Assembly: GCA_025454875.1 (NCBI GenBank)
Contig: JALONP010000029.1
Coordinates: forward strand, 1-44,406
Origin: Bacteroidia bacterium
GTDB lineage: Bacteria > Bacteroidota > Bacteroidia > UKL13-3
DNA: 44,406 nucleotides
Direction of reading: 5' to 3'
The position numbers and the translations under genes were made by a program. The notes beneath the pieces are model-generated. The model had not been told where the DNA came from. It saw only the letters and a list, made by a program, of their open reading frames with translations, and did no database searches. Positions 26,821-35,895 of this stretch are shown piece by piece. Each line of letters opens with the position of its first letter. The stretch's first letter is position 1.

Positions 26821-27597
26821 TTACCATTTAATTTTCTCTTTGTTTAAAAAGGCAGCTATCCCTTTTTGGCAATCGGCTGTGGCACGAGCATTTGCATTCA
26901 TGTTTGCCGCATAGTGCAATCCTTCTTCCAAGGATAATTGTTGCACCTCTGCAAGCATTTCCTTTACCATACCAACTGATTGAGCCGATGTTTGAACACA
27001 AAGTTGCTGGGCAAATGCATTCACTGTTTCAGCAAGTTCTTCGGAAGAAACTACCTTGTTAATTAAGCCGTACTCCAACGCCTTATCAGCAGCAAAAACT
27101 TCTCCAGTAAGCAGTAACTGTTTGGCGCGTTGCTCTGTTACTTTGCGAACCAAAAACACCATTACAATAGCAGGTACAAATCCAATTTTAACCTCCGTAT
27201 ATCCGAAAGTAGACTCAGGTGTTGCAAAACAAAAATCGCACACAGTAGCCAGTCCACTTCCACCTGCTAATGCTGCACCTTGCACTTGTGCAATCACAAT
27301 TTTTTTACAGTGGTAAATGAGTTGAAACAACTGCATTAGATGTTGCGAGTCAGCCAAGTTTTCTTCAAACGTGTTTGATTGGAGTTGTTGTAAATAAGCC
27401 AAGTCGGCTCCCGCACAAAATGCATCTCCGTTGGCTTTAAGCACAATTACTTTACAATTTTCGTCACGCTCTGCCACTACCAAGGCATCTTTGAGTTGCT
27501 GAACCAATTCAAAACTTAGGGCATTGCGTTTTTCGGGTCTGTTGAGGGTGATATAACCAACCCTATCATTTACTTCATATAAAACCAAGTTGCTCAT
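26821..27597 (-). CDS. enoyl-CoA hydratase/isomerase family protein
   Basis: This 258-residue crotonase-fold protein has the family's usual length. AFCAGADLAYL (59-69) and the ALAGGSGLATVCDF region form the oxyanion hole and CoA site. Of the two crotonase catalytic glutamates, the second is present (Glu135 in YTEVKIGF, equivalent to rat Glu164). The first (Glu144) is Gly115. This single-Glu pattern with GFVPAIV is like 3-methylglutaconyl-CoA or related (LiuC-type) hydratases, so a role in leucine or isoprenoid-acid breakdown is possible. It is a single gene, convergent with the MerR-type gene and 34 bp upstream of the 3' end of comEC, which it shares a strand with. Confidence 0.85.
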   Translation of the reverse strand: MSNLVLYEVNDRVGYITLNRPEKRNALSFELVQQLKDALVVAERDENCKVIVLKANGDAFCAGADLAYLQQLQSNTFEENLADSQHLMQLFQLIYHCKKIVIAQVQGAALAGGSGLATVCDFCFATPESTFGYTEVKIGFVPAIVMVFLVRKVTEQRAKQLLLTGEVFAADKALEYGLINKVVSSEELAETVNAFAQQLCVQTSAQSVGMVKEMLAEVQQLSLEEGLHYAANMNANARATADCQKGIAAFLNKEKIKW

Positions 27598-27631
27598 GTT
27601 TGTTGTTTAATACACGCGCAAAATAAACAAT

Positions 27632-29677
27632 TTATTTGGGTGCAAACCATTGCCATGCTCCTTGCGTGGTTAATTCATAAACAGCAGCAGGAAATACTTC
27701 TTTTCGAAGTTTGTTTAGTGCATCCTTGCGGTAACTTTTATTAACAATAAAGGTATCTACTTGCAATAAGCTAATTGCTTTTGGATGCATGTGTTGGGTA
27801 ACAATAGCATAGGTAGCTTTAATCGGTTTTGTTGGCATACAAGAGCCGGTGAATACCCACGATGTTTGACCAACTTGAATGTGTGTCCAATTAGAATCCA
27901 ATACGTTTATAGCAACAGGTTTAAGTCCACTTCTCCATTGGTGTTGTTTCACTTGAAACGAAATGGCACTTAAGTTTGTATCAATGTCATTGTTAATCCA
28001 AAAAATACTTGAACGCCCTTTGATGTATTGCGCGGCCGTGTTGTTACCAACAGCAAACACAATAAAGCGATGTTGCTCCCATTGATGCAATCGTTTAACC
28101 AAGTGTTGCCCGCTTAAAAGAATACTTACAGCAAGCATTGTCCATAAACCTGCTTTGTTTTTTTTCCAAAACCAAATGGTGCATCCACCAATAAGCAAAT
28201 ACCATAAAATGGATTCAACAATGGAAATATGCAACCCACCTACATATGCATATGGAATGGATTCGACCCAACTTACGAGTTGGTTTGTAAATTGAATAAG
28301 CCAAGTTAAAATTGCGCCTAACCAACCAGCAACCAATGGCCACCAGCAGCAAGCCAGCAAAATCAAAATACCATATAGAATAATGGTTGTGAGCGGAATG
28401 ATGAGCAAATTTGAAAACAAAAAGCAATTGGGGAATTGGTGAAAATACAATAAACCAATTGGGAAGGTGATGAGTTGTGCAGCAATGGATACAGCTGTGA
28501 TGCTCCATATTTGCTTACCCAACCATGTTACGGGTGTAAGCCATGTTTGAATAATAGGTTGAAAAAAGACAATGCCAAGTACAGCCAAGTAACTTAGTTG
28601 AAAACCAACATTAGCCAACATATTGCAATTGGCGCACAAAAGAACCAATGCCGAAGCAGCTAGTGTATTGTAGCTTGATGATTTGGTTTCAAATATTTGC
28701 CCAACAATAAGAAAAGAAAACATCACTGTAGCTCGCAAAATGGATGGTGAAAAACCACATATGACAGAGTATCCCCAAAGGCATAAACAAATACACAAGA
28801 GTTTAATCTTTTTTGGTGTTCCAGTTTGTGCAATGGGTGAGGTAAGCAACAACAACAAGCCAAAAATTAATCCAACATGCATACCCGAAACAGCCAGTAC
28901 ATGCAGTGTGCCTGTGTTTGCATAAGCTTGCATCGTTTCTTGCGAAATGGCATCATCATCACCGTACAACAGCGCTTGTGCAACACCCACTTCGTTTTGG
29001 GTTCCTAAATAATATTGCAATGTTTGTTTAAAAAATACTTGCAGTTTGTATACTGCATGTAAACCTCTAATACCATAAAATCCATTTACCTTAATAGCAT
29101 ACCCCGATTGAAGGTAAGCTTGGTGGGCGATGTGTTTAAAGGCCAAATACCTTTTGTAGTTAAACTCATCAGGATTGAGTGGGGGCTGAACGGGAGCAAT
29201 GATATTGGCTGGAATTTTAATGAGTGTTCCATAACCAAATTGCTCTTTGGGTAAACGGGGGTCTATGTAAAGCAACAATGTTCCACTCGCTACTCTGTTG
29301 CTGCCTTTCTCGGTTGCACCTTTCACAATGCCAATTGTTTTATAAGCATGCGATTTTTGGGTCAGTGGTTCATTTACCAATACATAAAGCGAATCAAATT
29401 GGATTTTGCTAAAATGATGTGGCGGATGCGTGTTGCGAAGTTGATACAAGCAAATGCCAAAAACAAAAAGCAAGATATTAACCAACAAACCAAATACCCA
29501 CCTGAGTTTATAAGAGCGAAATAGGAAGAATGCAATTGCAACAAACAAGAGCAGTGTAACGAGTGCACCAATACTTACATTGGTTGGGGCTGTCCAAAAC
29601 ATGCCAATACCAATGCCAAATGCAAAAGGCAGCAGCAGACGCACAATGGGAACATGATGCCAGAACGACTTGCGCAT
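27632..29677 (-). CDS. ComEC/Rec2-family DNA-uptake channel protein
   Basis: The 681-residue polytopic membrane protein has N-terminal membrane segments and a DUF4131-like OB domain (about 30-200). The competence domain starts with HVLAVSGMHVG (259-269), the hallmark of ComEC. At least eight hydrophobic segments follow. ComEC passes single-stranded DNA through the inner membrane during natural transformation. The last about 150 residues are in the place of the metallo-beta-lactamase domain of Gram-positive ComEC, but no HxHxDH motif is present, so metal-dependent nuclease activity is not expected. It is transcribed separately from the YifB/ComM gene, which lies beyond the small membrane-protein gene. 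Confidence 0.88.
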   Translation of the reverse strand: MRKSFWHHVPIVRLLLPFAFGIGIGMFWTAPTNVSIGALVTLLLFVAIAFFLFRSYKLRWVFGLLVNILLFVFGICLYQLRNTHPPHHFSKIQFDSLYVLVNEPLTQKSHAYKTIGIVKGATEKGSNRVASGTLLLYIDPRLPKEQFGYGTLIKIPANIIAPVQPPLNPDEFNYKRYLAFKHIAHQAYLQSGYAIKVNGFYGIRGLHAVYKLQVFFKQTLQYYLGTQNEVGVAQALLYGDDDAISQETMQAYANTGTLHVLAVSGMHVGLIFGLLLLLTSPIAQTGTPKKIKLLCICLCLWGYSVICGFSPSILRATVMFSFLIVGQIFETKSSSYNTLAASALVLLCANCNMLANVGFQLSYLAVLGIVFFQPIIQTWLTPVTWLGKQIWSITAVSIAAQLITFPIGLLYFHQFPNCFLFSNLLIIPLTTIILYGILILLACCWWPLVAGWLGAILTWLIQFTNQLVSWVESIPYAYVGGLHISIVESILWYLLIGGCTIWFWKKNKAGLWTMLAVSILLSGQHLVKRLHQWEQHRFIVFAVGNNTAAQYIKGRSSIFWINNDIDTNLSAISFQVKQHQWRSGLKPVAINVLDSNWTHIQVGQTSWVFTGSCMPTKPIKATYAIVTQHMHPKAISLLQVDTFIVNKSYRKDALNKLRKEVFPAAVYELTTQGAWQWFAPK

Positions 29678-29730
29678 AGGGGTGTATTTGAAATGGAAAT
29701 GTACACAAATTTGCGTGAATAGTTTACAAT

Positions 29731-29759
29731 TGATACCTAAAAAATCAGTCTATATTCGT
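29731..29759 (+). promoter_or_regulatory. candidate promoter of the small membrane protein gene
   Basis: TTG at 29731-29733, an 18-nt spacer and TATATTCG (one mismatch from TAnnTTTG) at 29752-29759. The ATG is at 29780. Confidence 0.4.
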
Positions 29760-29779
29760 TGACCAAATTGTACCAAACC

Positions 29780-30226
29780 ATGTATTCATCTATTTTATTC
29801 TTACACAATGCCGCTCGTTGGGCTGTATTATTATTTGCGGTGTATGCCATCACTAAATCTATTTTGGGATTGCTGCACAAACGAGAGTTTACCAAACAAG
29901 CCAATATTGCACACGCAATTTTTGTAGGCTTTTGCCATTTGCAATTGTTGTTGGGTGTTACACTTTACATCATAAGTCCCAACGTAGATGCCGCACTAGC
30001 CAACGGTTTTGGCGCAGCCATGAAAGACAGCTACAGCAGGCTTATTGTATTGGAGCATATTACCATTAATGTAGTTGCCATTGCACTCATTCAGGTAGGA
30101 CGCACATTGTCTAAAAAAGCAACTGATGCAGCACAGAAGTACAAAAAGTCGTTGGTATTTTTTAGCATTGGCTTGGTGTTAATTTTGTCGCGCATACCAT
30201 GGCAATACTCGCCTTTGTGGCGTTAA
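29780..30226 (+). CDS. small four-helix membrane protein (cytochrome b-like, uncharacterised)
   Basis: The product is 148 residues from the ATG at 29780; a TTG 21 nt upstream is possible but falls inside the promoter spacing. Four hydrophobic segments are seen (about 12-30, 48-68, 90-108, 122-140). Conserved-looking His and aromatic residues lie at LHNAARW, FCHLQLLLG and LEHITIN. Similar proteins in Bacteroidota are often labelled cytochrome b without direct proof. The paired His residues would allow haem binding, but I cannot confirm this. The end overlaps the end of the YifB gene by 4 bp on the opposite strand. Confidence 0.6.
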   Translation: MYSSILFLHNAARWAVLLFAVYAITKSILGLLHKREFTKQANIAHAIFVGFCHLQLLLGVTLYIISPNVDAALANGFGAAMKDSYSRLIVLEHITINVVAIALIQVGRTLSKKATDAAQKYKKSLVFFSIGLVLILSRIPWQYSPLWR

Positions 30227-31770
30227 GAACCTCCCCAAGTTTCCCTATCCAAGCTTCGGTATTGAATAGCTTCGGCCAAATGTTCGGGTTTAATATGTTC
30301 GCTGTTGGCTAAATCAGCAATGGTTCGGGCTACTTTTAAAATGCGGTCGTAAGCGCGGGCACTTAGTTGCAAGCGGTTCATGGCTGTTTTAAGTAAGGTT
30401 TGGCCTGTTGCATCAATCGCGCACCACTCGCGCACTTGTGTGCTGCTCATTTGTGCGTTGCTGTGTATCTCTTCGCGTCCTGCATACCGTTGCACTTGAA
30501 TTTCGCGTGCATGTACCACACGCTCTCGAATACGTTCGCTACTTTCTGCTCTCCTGCTTTCCGTGAGTTGGTCAAATTGAACTGGTGTAACTTCAATATG
30601 AATATCAATTCGGTCGAGTAACGGACCCGATACCTTGCTTACATATTTTTGCACCATTCCAGGTCCACATACACACTCTTTTTCGGGATGGTTAAAATAA
30701 CCGCAAGGACATGGGTTCATTGATGCAATGAGCATAAAACTCGATGGATATTCGATAGAGAACTTTGCCCTTGAAATGGTAATTCGCCTTTCTTCCAATG
30801 GCTGGCGCATCACTTCCAAAACAGTGCGTTTAAACTCAGGCAATTCATCTAAAAACAATACTCCATTATGCGCCAAACTGATTTCACCTGGCTGTGGATT
30901 GTTGCCGCCTCCAACCAAAGCAATATCGCTAATGGTATGGTGCGGACTCCTAAACGGCCGCTGGTATAGTAATGAGGTATTTTTTTGCAACCGGCCTGCT
31001 ACGGAGTGTATTTTGGTTGTTTCAAGTGCTTCGGCTAGTGTAAGTGGAGGCAAAATAGAAGGCAAGCGTTTTGCAAGCATGGTTTTGCCTGCTCCTGGTG
31101 GTCCTATTAGAATAACATTGTGCCCACCTGCGGCAGCAATTTCAAGTGCGCGTTTAATATTTTCCTGTCCTTTTACATCGGCAAAATCGGTATCGTTGTG
31201 TTGTTGGTTATAAGCAAATTCGGTTCGGGTATCAATGGTTAATGGCAATAATGCTTCTGTGTTTCCATCTAAAAACTGAATAACCTGTTCTAAGGTTTCT
31301 GCTCCATACACATTCAGGTTGTTTACAATAGCAGCTTCTCGGGCATTTTCAAGTGGTAAAATAAAACCGGTGAAACCAGCTTTGCGTGCTTCAATGGCAA
31401 TTGGCAAGGCACCTTTAATGGGTTTTAATGTTCCATCAAGAGCCAACTCGCCCATAATTACAAACTGTTCTAATAAGTCGCTTTTGAGTTGTTCGCTTGC
31501 AGCTAAAATGCCCAATGCTATGGGTAAATCATAGGCAGATCCTTCTTTCCGAATATCTGCTGGTGCCATATTAATTACCGTGCGCAGGCGTGGAAGCTTT
31601 CGGTTGATATGCCTAACCGCAGTTTCGATACGCTCTTTGCTTTCTTTAACCGCATTATCAGGTAACCCAACGAGGCTATACCCAATGCCTTGGTTTGATA
31701 CATTGACTTCAATAGTGATGGTAACAGCATTTACGCCTTGAACTGCGCTGCCAAAGGTTCTGATAAGCAT
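30223..31770 (-). CDS. YifB/ComM-type Mg-chelatase-like AAA+ ATPase
   Basis: The 515-residue protein has the three-part YifB layout: an N-terminal Lon-like domain (about 15-180, NMAPADIRKEGSAYDLP), an AAA+ domain with Walker A GPPGAGKTM (223-231) and Walker B GVLFLDELPEF (303-313), and a C-terminal Mg-chelatase-type lid. MNPCPCGYF and ECVCGP supply the usual four-Cys cluster. In Gram-negative bacteria the orthologue ComM is a hexameric helicase that promotes branch migration during integration of transforming DNA. ComEC lies about 0.5 kb away. The family is also present in species not known to be competent. Confidence 0.93.
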   Translation of the reverse strand: MLIRTFGSAVQGVNAVTITIEVNVSNQGIGYSLVGLPDNAVKESKERIETAVRHINRKLPRLRTVINMAPADIRKEGSAYDLPIALGILAASEQLKSDLLEQFVIMGELALDGTLKPIKGALPIAIEARKAGFTGFILPLENAREAAIVNNLNVYGAETLEQVIQFLDGNTEALLPLTIDTRTEFAYNQQHNDTDFADVKGQENIKRALEIAAAGGHNVILIGPPGAGKTMLAKRLPSILPPLTLAEALETTKIHSVAGRLQKNTSLLYQRPFRSPHHTISDIALVGGGNNPQPGEISLAHNGVLFLDELPEFKRTVLEVMRQPLEERRITISRAKFSIEYPSSFMLIASMNPCPCGYFNHPEKECVCGPGMVQKYVSKVSGPLLDRIDIHIEVTPVQFDQLTESRRAESSERIRERVVHAREIQVQRYAGREEIHSNAQMSSTQVREWCAIDATGQTLLKTAMNRLQLSARAYDRILKVARTIADLANSEHIKPEHLAEAIQYRSLDRETWGGS

Positions 31771-31875
31771 AGGGGGTTACGTATTTTATGTTGTAAAGTT
31801 AATCGAATTATTGAGAAATCAATAGCGCTTTGTATCATTGGAATTCAAAAATAACCTTGTTACCACGAGTAGTTT

Positions 31876-32859
31876 TTATTCATCACGTTGCTTTTTGAGT
31901 GTTTGCAAGTATTGATCTGAGAGGTTATATCCATTGATTTTTGCATCCATCCATAATGGCATTAAGCAAATTTCTTTGCGTCTTTCATCTACATGTTCCA
32001 CATCATTGATGTAACCTAAAAACGCATTACCGTTCTTATACTCCTTTACAGTTCCAAAATCTTTTTGCGCTAGGGTATTATTACTATTAACTCTATTGAA
32101 TATAATGTCGAATATTGTAGCATATGCTTCTGGTTGTAATTTGCCTTGGTATAATGCGGAATCTAAAATAGCTCTATGTTGTTTTGATGAGAAGGAGAAT
32201 GTATGCCTAAGTAAAATTAATAAATTACCAACATTAGATGAACCAATATCATATTCATCTGGAAAGTTGTACTCTTTAATAATTTTTAATAATTCCTTTT
32301 CAGCAAATATTGTATCAAATTGATTCGCAATGCTCATTGCGAAGTCGTGTTTGTTATCAATGCATGGGTTTAGTTTATATTGTTCAAGTTGGGATCTAAA
32401 TAGCTTGTCGTTTCTGTGAAGATATTCAATAATAGATTCTGTTTTAGATTTTTTAGAGGTATAAAATAAATCTAATAAATGCGCAGCATTTGAATAGAAG
32501 CCCATGTTTTTTGCTGTTTGTTCAGAAATACCATAATCATTTCTATAAAAAATACTTGGATGCATACCAAAGTTTTCGATACAGTATTCTATCCATTTAT
32601 TGGCCTCATCAAGAACACCAAGTTTTACATTTGTTTTGATGAAGACTTCTATTTCTGTAAATCTCGGCTTACTCATTTTAGACAACTCTGCATAGTGTTG
32701 TAAAACTGCTTGATACCGGTTGTTGTAGAATGCCCAATGCATTTGATTTGCAAATTTGTAGTATGCTTCAAAATCAGGGTTTATTTTCTTTTTAGGTATT
32801 GCATTTTGGGCAATAGCCGCAATAGAAACAATGCTTAAAATAATGAAGAGTTTTTTCAT
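31876..32859 (-). CDS. AT-rich secreted protein of unknown family
   Basis: The 327-residue product has a signal peptide (MKKLFIILSIVSIAAIAQ). It is otherwise helical, with paired-helix patterns such as ANQMHWAFYNNRYQAVLQHY suggesting TPR-like packing. I recognise no family or catalytic motif. Base composition is lower in G+C than in its neighbours (clearly AT-rich through 32100-32600), and it has many Ile, Lys and Asn codons. It is flanked by gaps of 105 and 96 bp and is not close-coupled to either neighbour. These signs are compatible with recent transfer. Confidence 0.65.
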   Translation of the reverse strand: MKKLFIILSIVSIAAIAQNAIPKKKINPDFEAYYKFANQMHWAFYNNRYQAVLQHYAELSKMSKPRFTEIEVFIKTNVKLGVLDEANKWIEYCIENFGMHPSIFYRNDYGISEQTAKNMGFYSNAAHLLDLFYTSKKSKTESIIEYLHRNDKLFRSQLEQYKLNPCIDNKHDFAMSIANQFDTIFAEKELLKIIKEYNFPDEYDIGSSNVGNLLILLRHTFSFSSKQHRAILDSALYQGKLQPEAYATIFDIIFNRVNSNNTLAQKDFGTVKEYKNGNAFLGYINDVEHVDERRKEICLMPLWMDAKINGYNLSDQYLQTLKKQRDE

Positions 32860-32955
32860 ACAAGATTTGGGTTAGTGGGTGGTATTAAATGAAAAAGGAT
32901 TTATACCTTATTTACATAGATATATTACAAAAATCAGAACGAATTTTAGAGTAAT

Positions 32956-33453
32956 CTATTGCTCCTTAATCCGCTTTTCAATGGCTGTTGTAGAATAGCC
33001 CGTAATAAAATCAATGGTTTGAACCTTGCCACCTTTAGCAGTTACTATATCATACCCAACAATAGCTTCGGCTTTGTAGTCGCTGCCTTTTACAAGTACA
33101 TCAGGTTGCACTGCAGCAATTAAGTTGTATGGAGTTTGCTCACCAAATAGTATAACTGCATCAACACATGCAAGCGAGGCCAATAAAAACATCCGTGCTT
33201 GTTCATCTTGTATGGGGCGGTGAGGTCCTTTAAGTTTAGATACAGAAGCATCGGTATTTACACCCACAACCAACACATCGCCTAAATCACGTGCCCTTGC
33301 CAAATAATCAGCATGCCCTTTGTGCAGCAAATCAAATACGCCATTGGTAAATACAATTTTTTTACCAGATGCATTCCAACTTTTGCAGGTATTAACCAAC
33401 AGAGAAGTATCTCCAAAAATTTTAGCAACGATGGTTTCTATTTGTGACTTCAT
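32956..33453 (-). CDS. D-beta-D-heptose 1-phosphate adenylyltransferase (HldE C-terminal / RfaE2 type)
   Basis: The 165-residue nucleotidyltransferase has FTNGVFDLLHKGHADYL, containing the HxGH motif, near residue 35. VVGVNTDASVSKLKGPHRPI follows, the expected nucleotide-binding layout. It transfers AMP or an equivalent to heptose 1-phosphate in the ADP-heptose pathway for lipopolysaccharide core. Only the adenylyltransferase is here; the kinase half of a fused HldE is absent and must be encoded elsewhere. I prefer the ATG at 33453 to a TTG three codons earlier. It follows the flippase-like gene by 21 bp and forms an operon with it and panD. Other cytidylyltransferase-like roles are possible. 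Confidence 0.85.
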   Translation of the reverse strand: MKSQIETIVAKIFGDTSLLVNTCKSWNASGKKIVFTNGVFDLLHKGHADYLARARDLGDVLVVGVNTDASVSKLKGPHRPIQDEQARMFLLASLACVDAVILFGEQTPYNLIAAVQPDVLVKGSDYKAEAIVGYDIVTAKGGKVQTIDFITGYSTTAIEKRIKEQ

Positions 33454-33474
33454 GGTTAACAAAGATGCTTTTTG

Positions 33475-34467
33475 TTAGCGCTTTAACAAACCTACTGCAA
33501 TAAATGAGATGCCTCCTACAACCAATATCATGAGCATTTGCAATCCGTGTGATACAAAACCAAACACGCCACCAGCCACTGAGGCAATGCCATACAATGC
33601 CAATCCTTTGGCTACAAATAAATGGTAAGCGCCAATGCCACCACTTACGGGAGCGGCAAAACCAAATGTGCCAATAACCAAAATGCTTGCGCATGCTCCT
33701 AACGATAAGTGGGCAGTTGCATCAAAAGCCTGCAAAAAAGCATAGGTATTGCAAAAATAAAGAAACCAAATGCCCAATGTTTGCGCAAAAAAAACAAGGG
33801 GTTGTTTGAGCTTAAACACACTCCTAAATCCATCAGCAAAACCCCAAACCATGGTAATGATTTTAGCAGCAACGGTTGAGTGTATAAGCAAGTGTTTGTA
33901 ACGTAAGAGCAAAAGTGCAATAAACAACAAAGCAACTAGGCCACTGAGCGCCATCCAAACACCAATGCCAGTAAATTTTTGAGCAAGAGGGGTGAAAACG
34001 GTTTCATTAAAAAAGCCATATACAGTGGTAAATTCAATGATAAGCACCAGTATGGTTAACAAGAGTAAAACCAATAAATCAAAAATACGCTCCACCACAA
34101 CGGTTCCCAGTGATTGGCTAACAGGTATCTGATCTGTTTGGTTGAGTATGCCACACCTGCTAACTTCTCCCATACGCGGTATGGCAAAATTAAATACATA
34201 GCCAATCATCACTGCGTAAAACGAATGCAGTACCCGAGGTTTTGTGCCTAAGGGTTCAAGCATTAAACCCCACCGTGCGGCACGTAACCAATGGCTTACC
34301 AAACTAAAACACAAAGCGGCAGCTAACCAACCCCAATGGGCATTGTTAAAGCCATCGCTTATTTTTTGGTAGTCAAGTTCAAGGTTGTGTATAGCAAAAT
34401 AAAGCAACCCGGCACCTAAGCCGAAAAAGACTGTAAATTGGAGTGTTGATTTAAGCTGTGGTTTCAA
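33475..34467 (-). CDS. lysylphosphatidylglycerol-synthase-type (YbhN/flippase-like) membrane protein
   Basis: The 330-residue inner-membrane protein has about eight hydrophobic segments. Family motifs are [16 protein letters not shown] near residue 60, [17 protein letters not shown] near residue 93, and [12 protein letters not shown] near residue 120. The fold is that of the membrane part of MprF. Small stand-alone members are uncharacterised and probably move lipids. The start is a TTG overlapping the panD stop (TTGA), which indicates translational coupling. Co-transcription with panD is a common arrangement in Bacteroidota as I recall it, and the third gene makes a heptose nucleotide. Confidence 0.83.
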   Translation of the reverse strand: MKPQLKSTLQFTVFFGLGAGLLYFAIHNLELDYQKISDGFNNAHWGWLAAALCFSLVSHWLRAARWGLMLEPLGTKPRVLHSFYAVMIGYVFNFAIPRMGEVSRCGILNQTDQIPVSQSLGTVVVERIFDLLVLLLLTILVLIIEFTTVYGFFNETVFTPLAQKFTGIGVWMALSGLVALLFIALLLLRYKHLLIHSTVAAKIITMVWGFADGFRSVFKLKQPLVFFAQTLGIWFLYFCNTYAFLQAFDATAHLSLGACASILVIGTFGFAAPVSGGIGAYHLFVAKGLALYGIASVAGGVFGFVSHGLQMLMILVVGGISFIAVGLLKR

Positions 34468-34814
34468 GACAGCAAACGATTGTTAGCGTCAGGGTACACG
34501 GCTATGGGTTTGTATTGTTTGGCATCTTCAAAAGGCATGCTGCAATACGAGATAATAATAAGGTGATCGCCAACAAAACCCTTTCGGGCTGCAGGACCGT
34601 TTAAGCAAATAACACCTGAGTTACGTTCTCCCTTAATAATATAGGTTTCCAAACGTTCACCATTGTTTACGTTTACAACCTGTACCTTTTCGTTTTCAAT
34701 CATATTAGCAGCTTCCATTAATGCTTCATCAATGGTAATGCTGCCCACATAGTGAAGCTCTGTTTGTGTAAGCTTGGCTCTGTGTATTTTGGATTTTAAT
34801 ACTTCTATATTCAT
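34464..34814 (-). CDS. panD: aspartate 1-decarboxylase
   Basis: This enzyme converts L-aspartate to beta-alanine for pantothenate and coenzyme A synthesis. The 116-residue proenzyme from the ATG at 34814 has the self-cleavage site Gly24-Ser25 in HYVGSITID, exactly as in E. coli, where Ser25 becomes the pyruvoyl cofactor. Length is slightly short of the usual 117-130. [18 protein letters not shown] and [13 protein letters not shown] are the conserved core. The stop overlaps the next start by 4 bp. An upstream in-frame extension to 34865 has no features of the family and is not used. Confidence 0.95.
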   Translation of the reverse strand: MNIEVLKSKIHRAKLTQTELHYVGSITIDEALMEAANMIENEKVQVVNVNNGERLETYIIKGERNSGVICLNGPAARKGFVGDHLIIISYCSMPFEDAKQYKPIAVYPDANNRLLS

Positions 34815-34825
34815 AAAAAGCGTTG

Positions 34826-34833
34826 CAAATGTA
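34826..34833 (-). promoter_or_regulatory. candidate -7 element for panD operon
   Basis: On the minus strand this reads TACATTTG, a perfect TAnnTTTG. It lies 11 bp before the panD ATG, implying a very short leader. No clear -33 element is seen. Confidence 0.35.
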
Positions 34834-34905
34834 GGGCAAAATTTGATATTAGCTAAATTGCACACCTAGCCTGATATTTATCTGTTAAATGCCCATATTG
34901 CAGCC

Positions 34906-35895
34906 ATGAATTTGATGTTGCCTTTTGAACCTAAGCCAATTGCCAACCCACTCAGTTACAACCAACCCATTACCTTAATTGGTTCTTGTTTTGCCCAACA
35001 TATCGGCCAAAAACTGGTTAGTGTGAAATGGCCATCAACAGTGAATCCTCTAGGCATTGCTTTTGACCCACTCAGTTTGTGTAGGCAAGTTCAATCAGCA
35101 CAACGGTTGCAAACACCGTTAACCGAAACCATTTTTAACAGATACGAACTTTGGCACAGTTGGCACCACCATTCGTCAATATCTGCCTATTCTAAAGAGG
35201 CGTTGGTGAGCGGGATAGAACAAGCGCAATTGCAATTAAACAAAGGTATTCAGCAATCAGCACTACTCATTGTTACACTTGGTACGGCTTATGTTTATGT
35301 TCACAACCTACAACAACTTGAAGTATCCAATTGCCACAAAGAGCCAGCCCAAACATTTACCAAAAAACTGTTATCCATTGGCGAAGTTATCAATTCGCTA
35401 AACGAGCTTGCAGCCTCAGCCAAAGCTATTAACCCCAATATTCAAATCACCGTAACAGTGAGCCCGGTTAAGCATATACGCGATGGTATTATAGAAAACA
35501 CAAGAAGTAAAGCCTTGTTATTAGCCGCGGCACACGAATGGTGCGAACAAAATCCTATCCATGCAAATTACTTTCCTGCCTTTGAGTGGGTAACCGAAGT
35601 GCTTCGCGATTACCGATTTTATGAAGCTGATTTGGCACATCCAAACCAATTGGCAATTGATATGGTGTTTGATTCGTTTGTAAAAACCTATGTAAGTAAC
35701 AATTCCCAAGCCAATCTTAAACTTGTACAACAATTCAAGCAGGGATTATTGCACAAACCACTTTTCCCAAAAACTGAAGGGTATCGCGCGTTTTTAGATT
35801 CACAGAAACAGAAACTGAATAACCTCAAATACCTGCTTCCTTTTTTAAACTGGGAGGAAGAAACAGCGCAACTAAACAATGCTTACGGTTTATAG
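34906..35895 (+). CDS. GSCFA-domain protein
   Basis: The 329-residue protein contains the family-naming motif GSCFA at residues 26-30 (LIGSCFAQHIGQKL). The remaining GDSL-like signatures are VNPLGIAFDP, LIVTLGTAYVY, VTVSPVKHIRDG, and a C-terminal YRFYEADLAHPNQLA carrying the likely catalytic Asp-x-x-His. The family resembles GDSL/SGNH esterases. Its substrate is unknown, though it is often near polysaccharide genes. There is no signal peptide, so it is probably cytoplasmic. The 3' end overlaps the dsbD gene by 13 bp on the opposite strand. Confidence 0.88.
   Translation: MNLMLPFEPKPIANPLSYNQPITLIGSCFAQHIGQKLVSVKWPSTVNPLGIAFDPLSLCRQVQSAQRLQTPLTETIFNRYELWHSWHHHSSISAYSKEALVSGIEQAQLQLNKGIQQSALLIVTLGTAYVYVHNLQQLEVSNCHKEPAQTFTKKLLSIGEVINSLNELAASAKAINPNIQITVTVSPVKHIRDGIIENTRSKALLLAAAHEWCEQNPIHANYFPAFEWVTEVLRDYRFYEADLAHPNQLAIDMVFDSFVKTYVSNNSQANLKLVQQFKQGLLHKPLFPKTEGYRAFLDSQKQKLNNLKYLLPFLNWEEETAQLNNAYGL

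Noticed and set aside
30728-31213. 161-codon antisense open frame in the yifB gene
   Set aside because: It is a shadow of a well-supported AAA+ ATPase gene.
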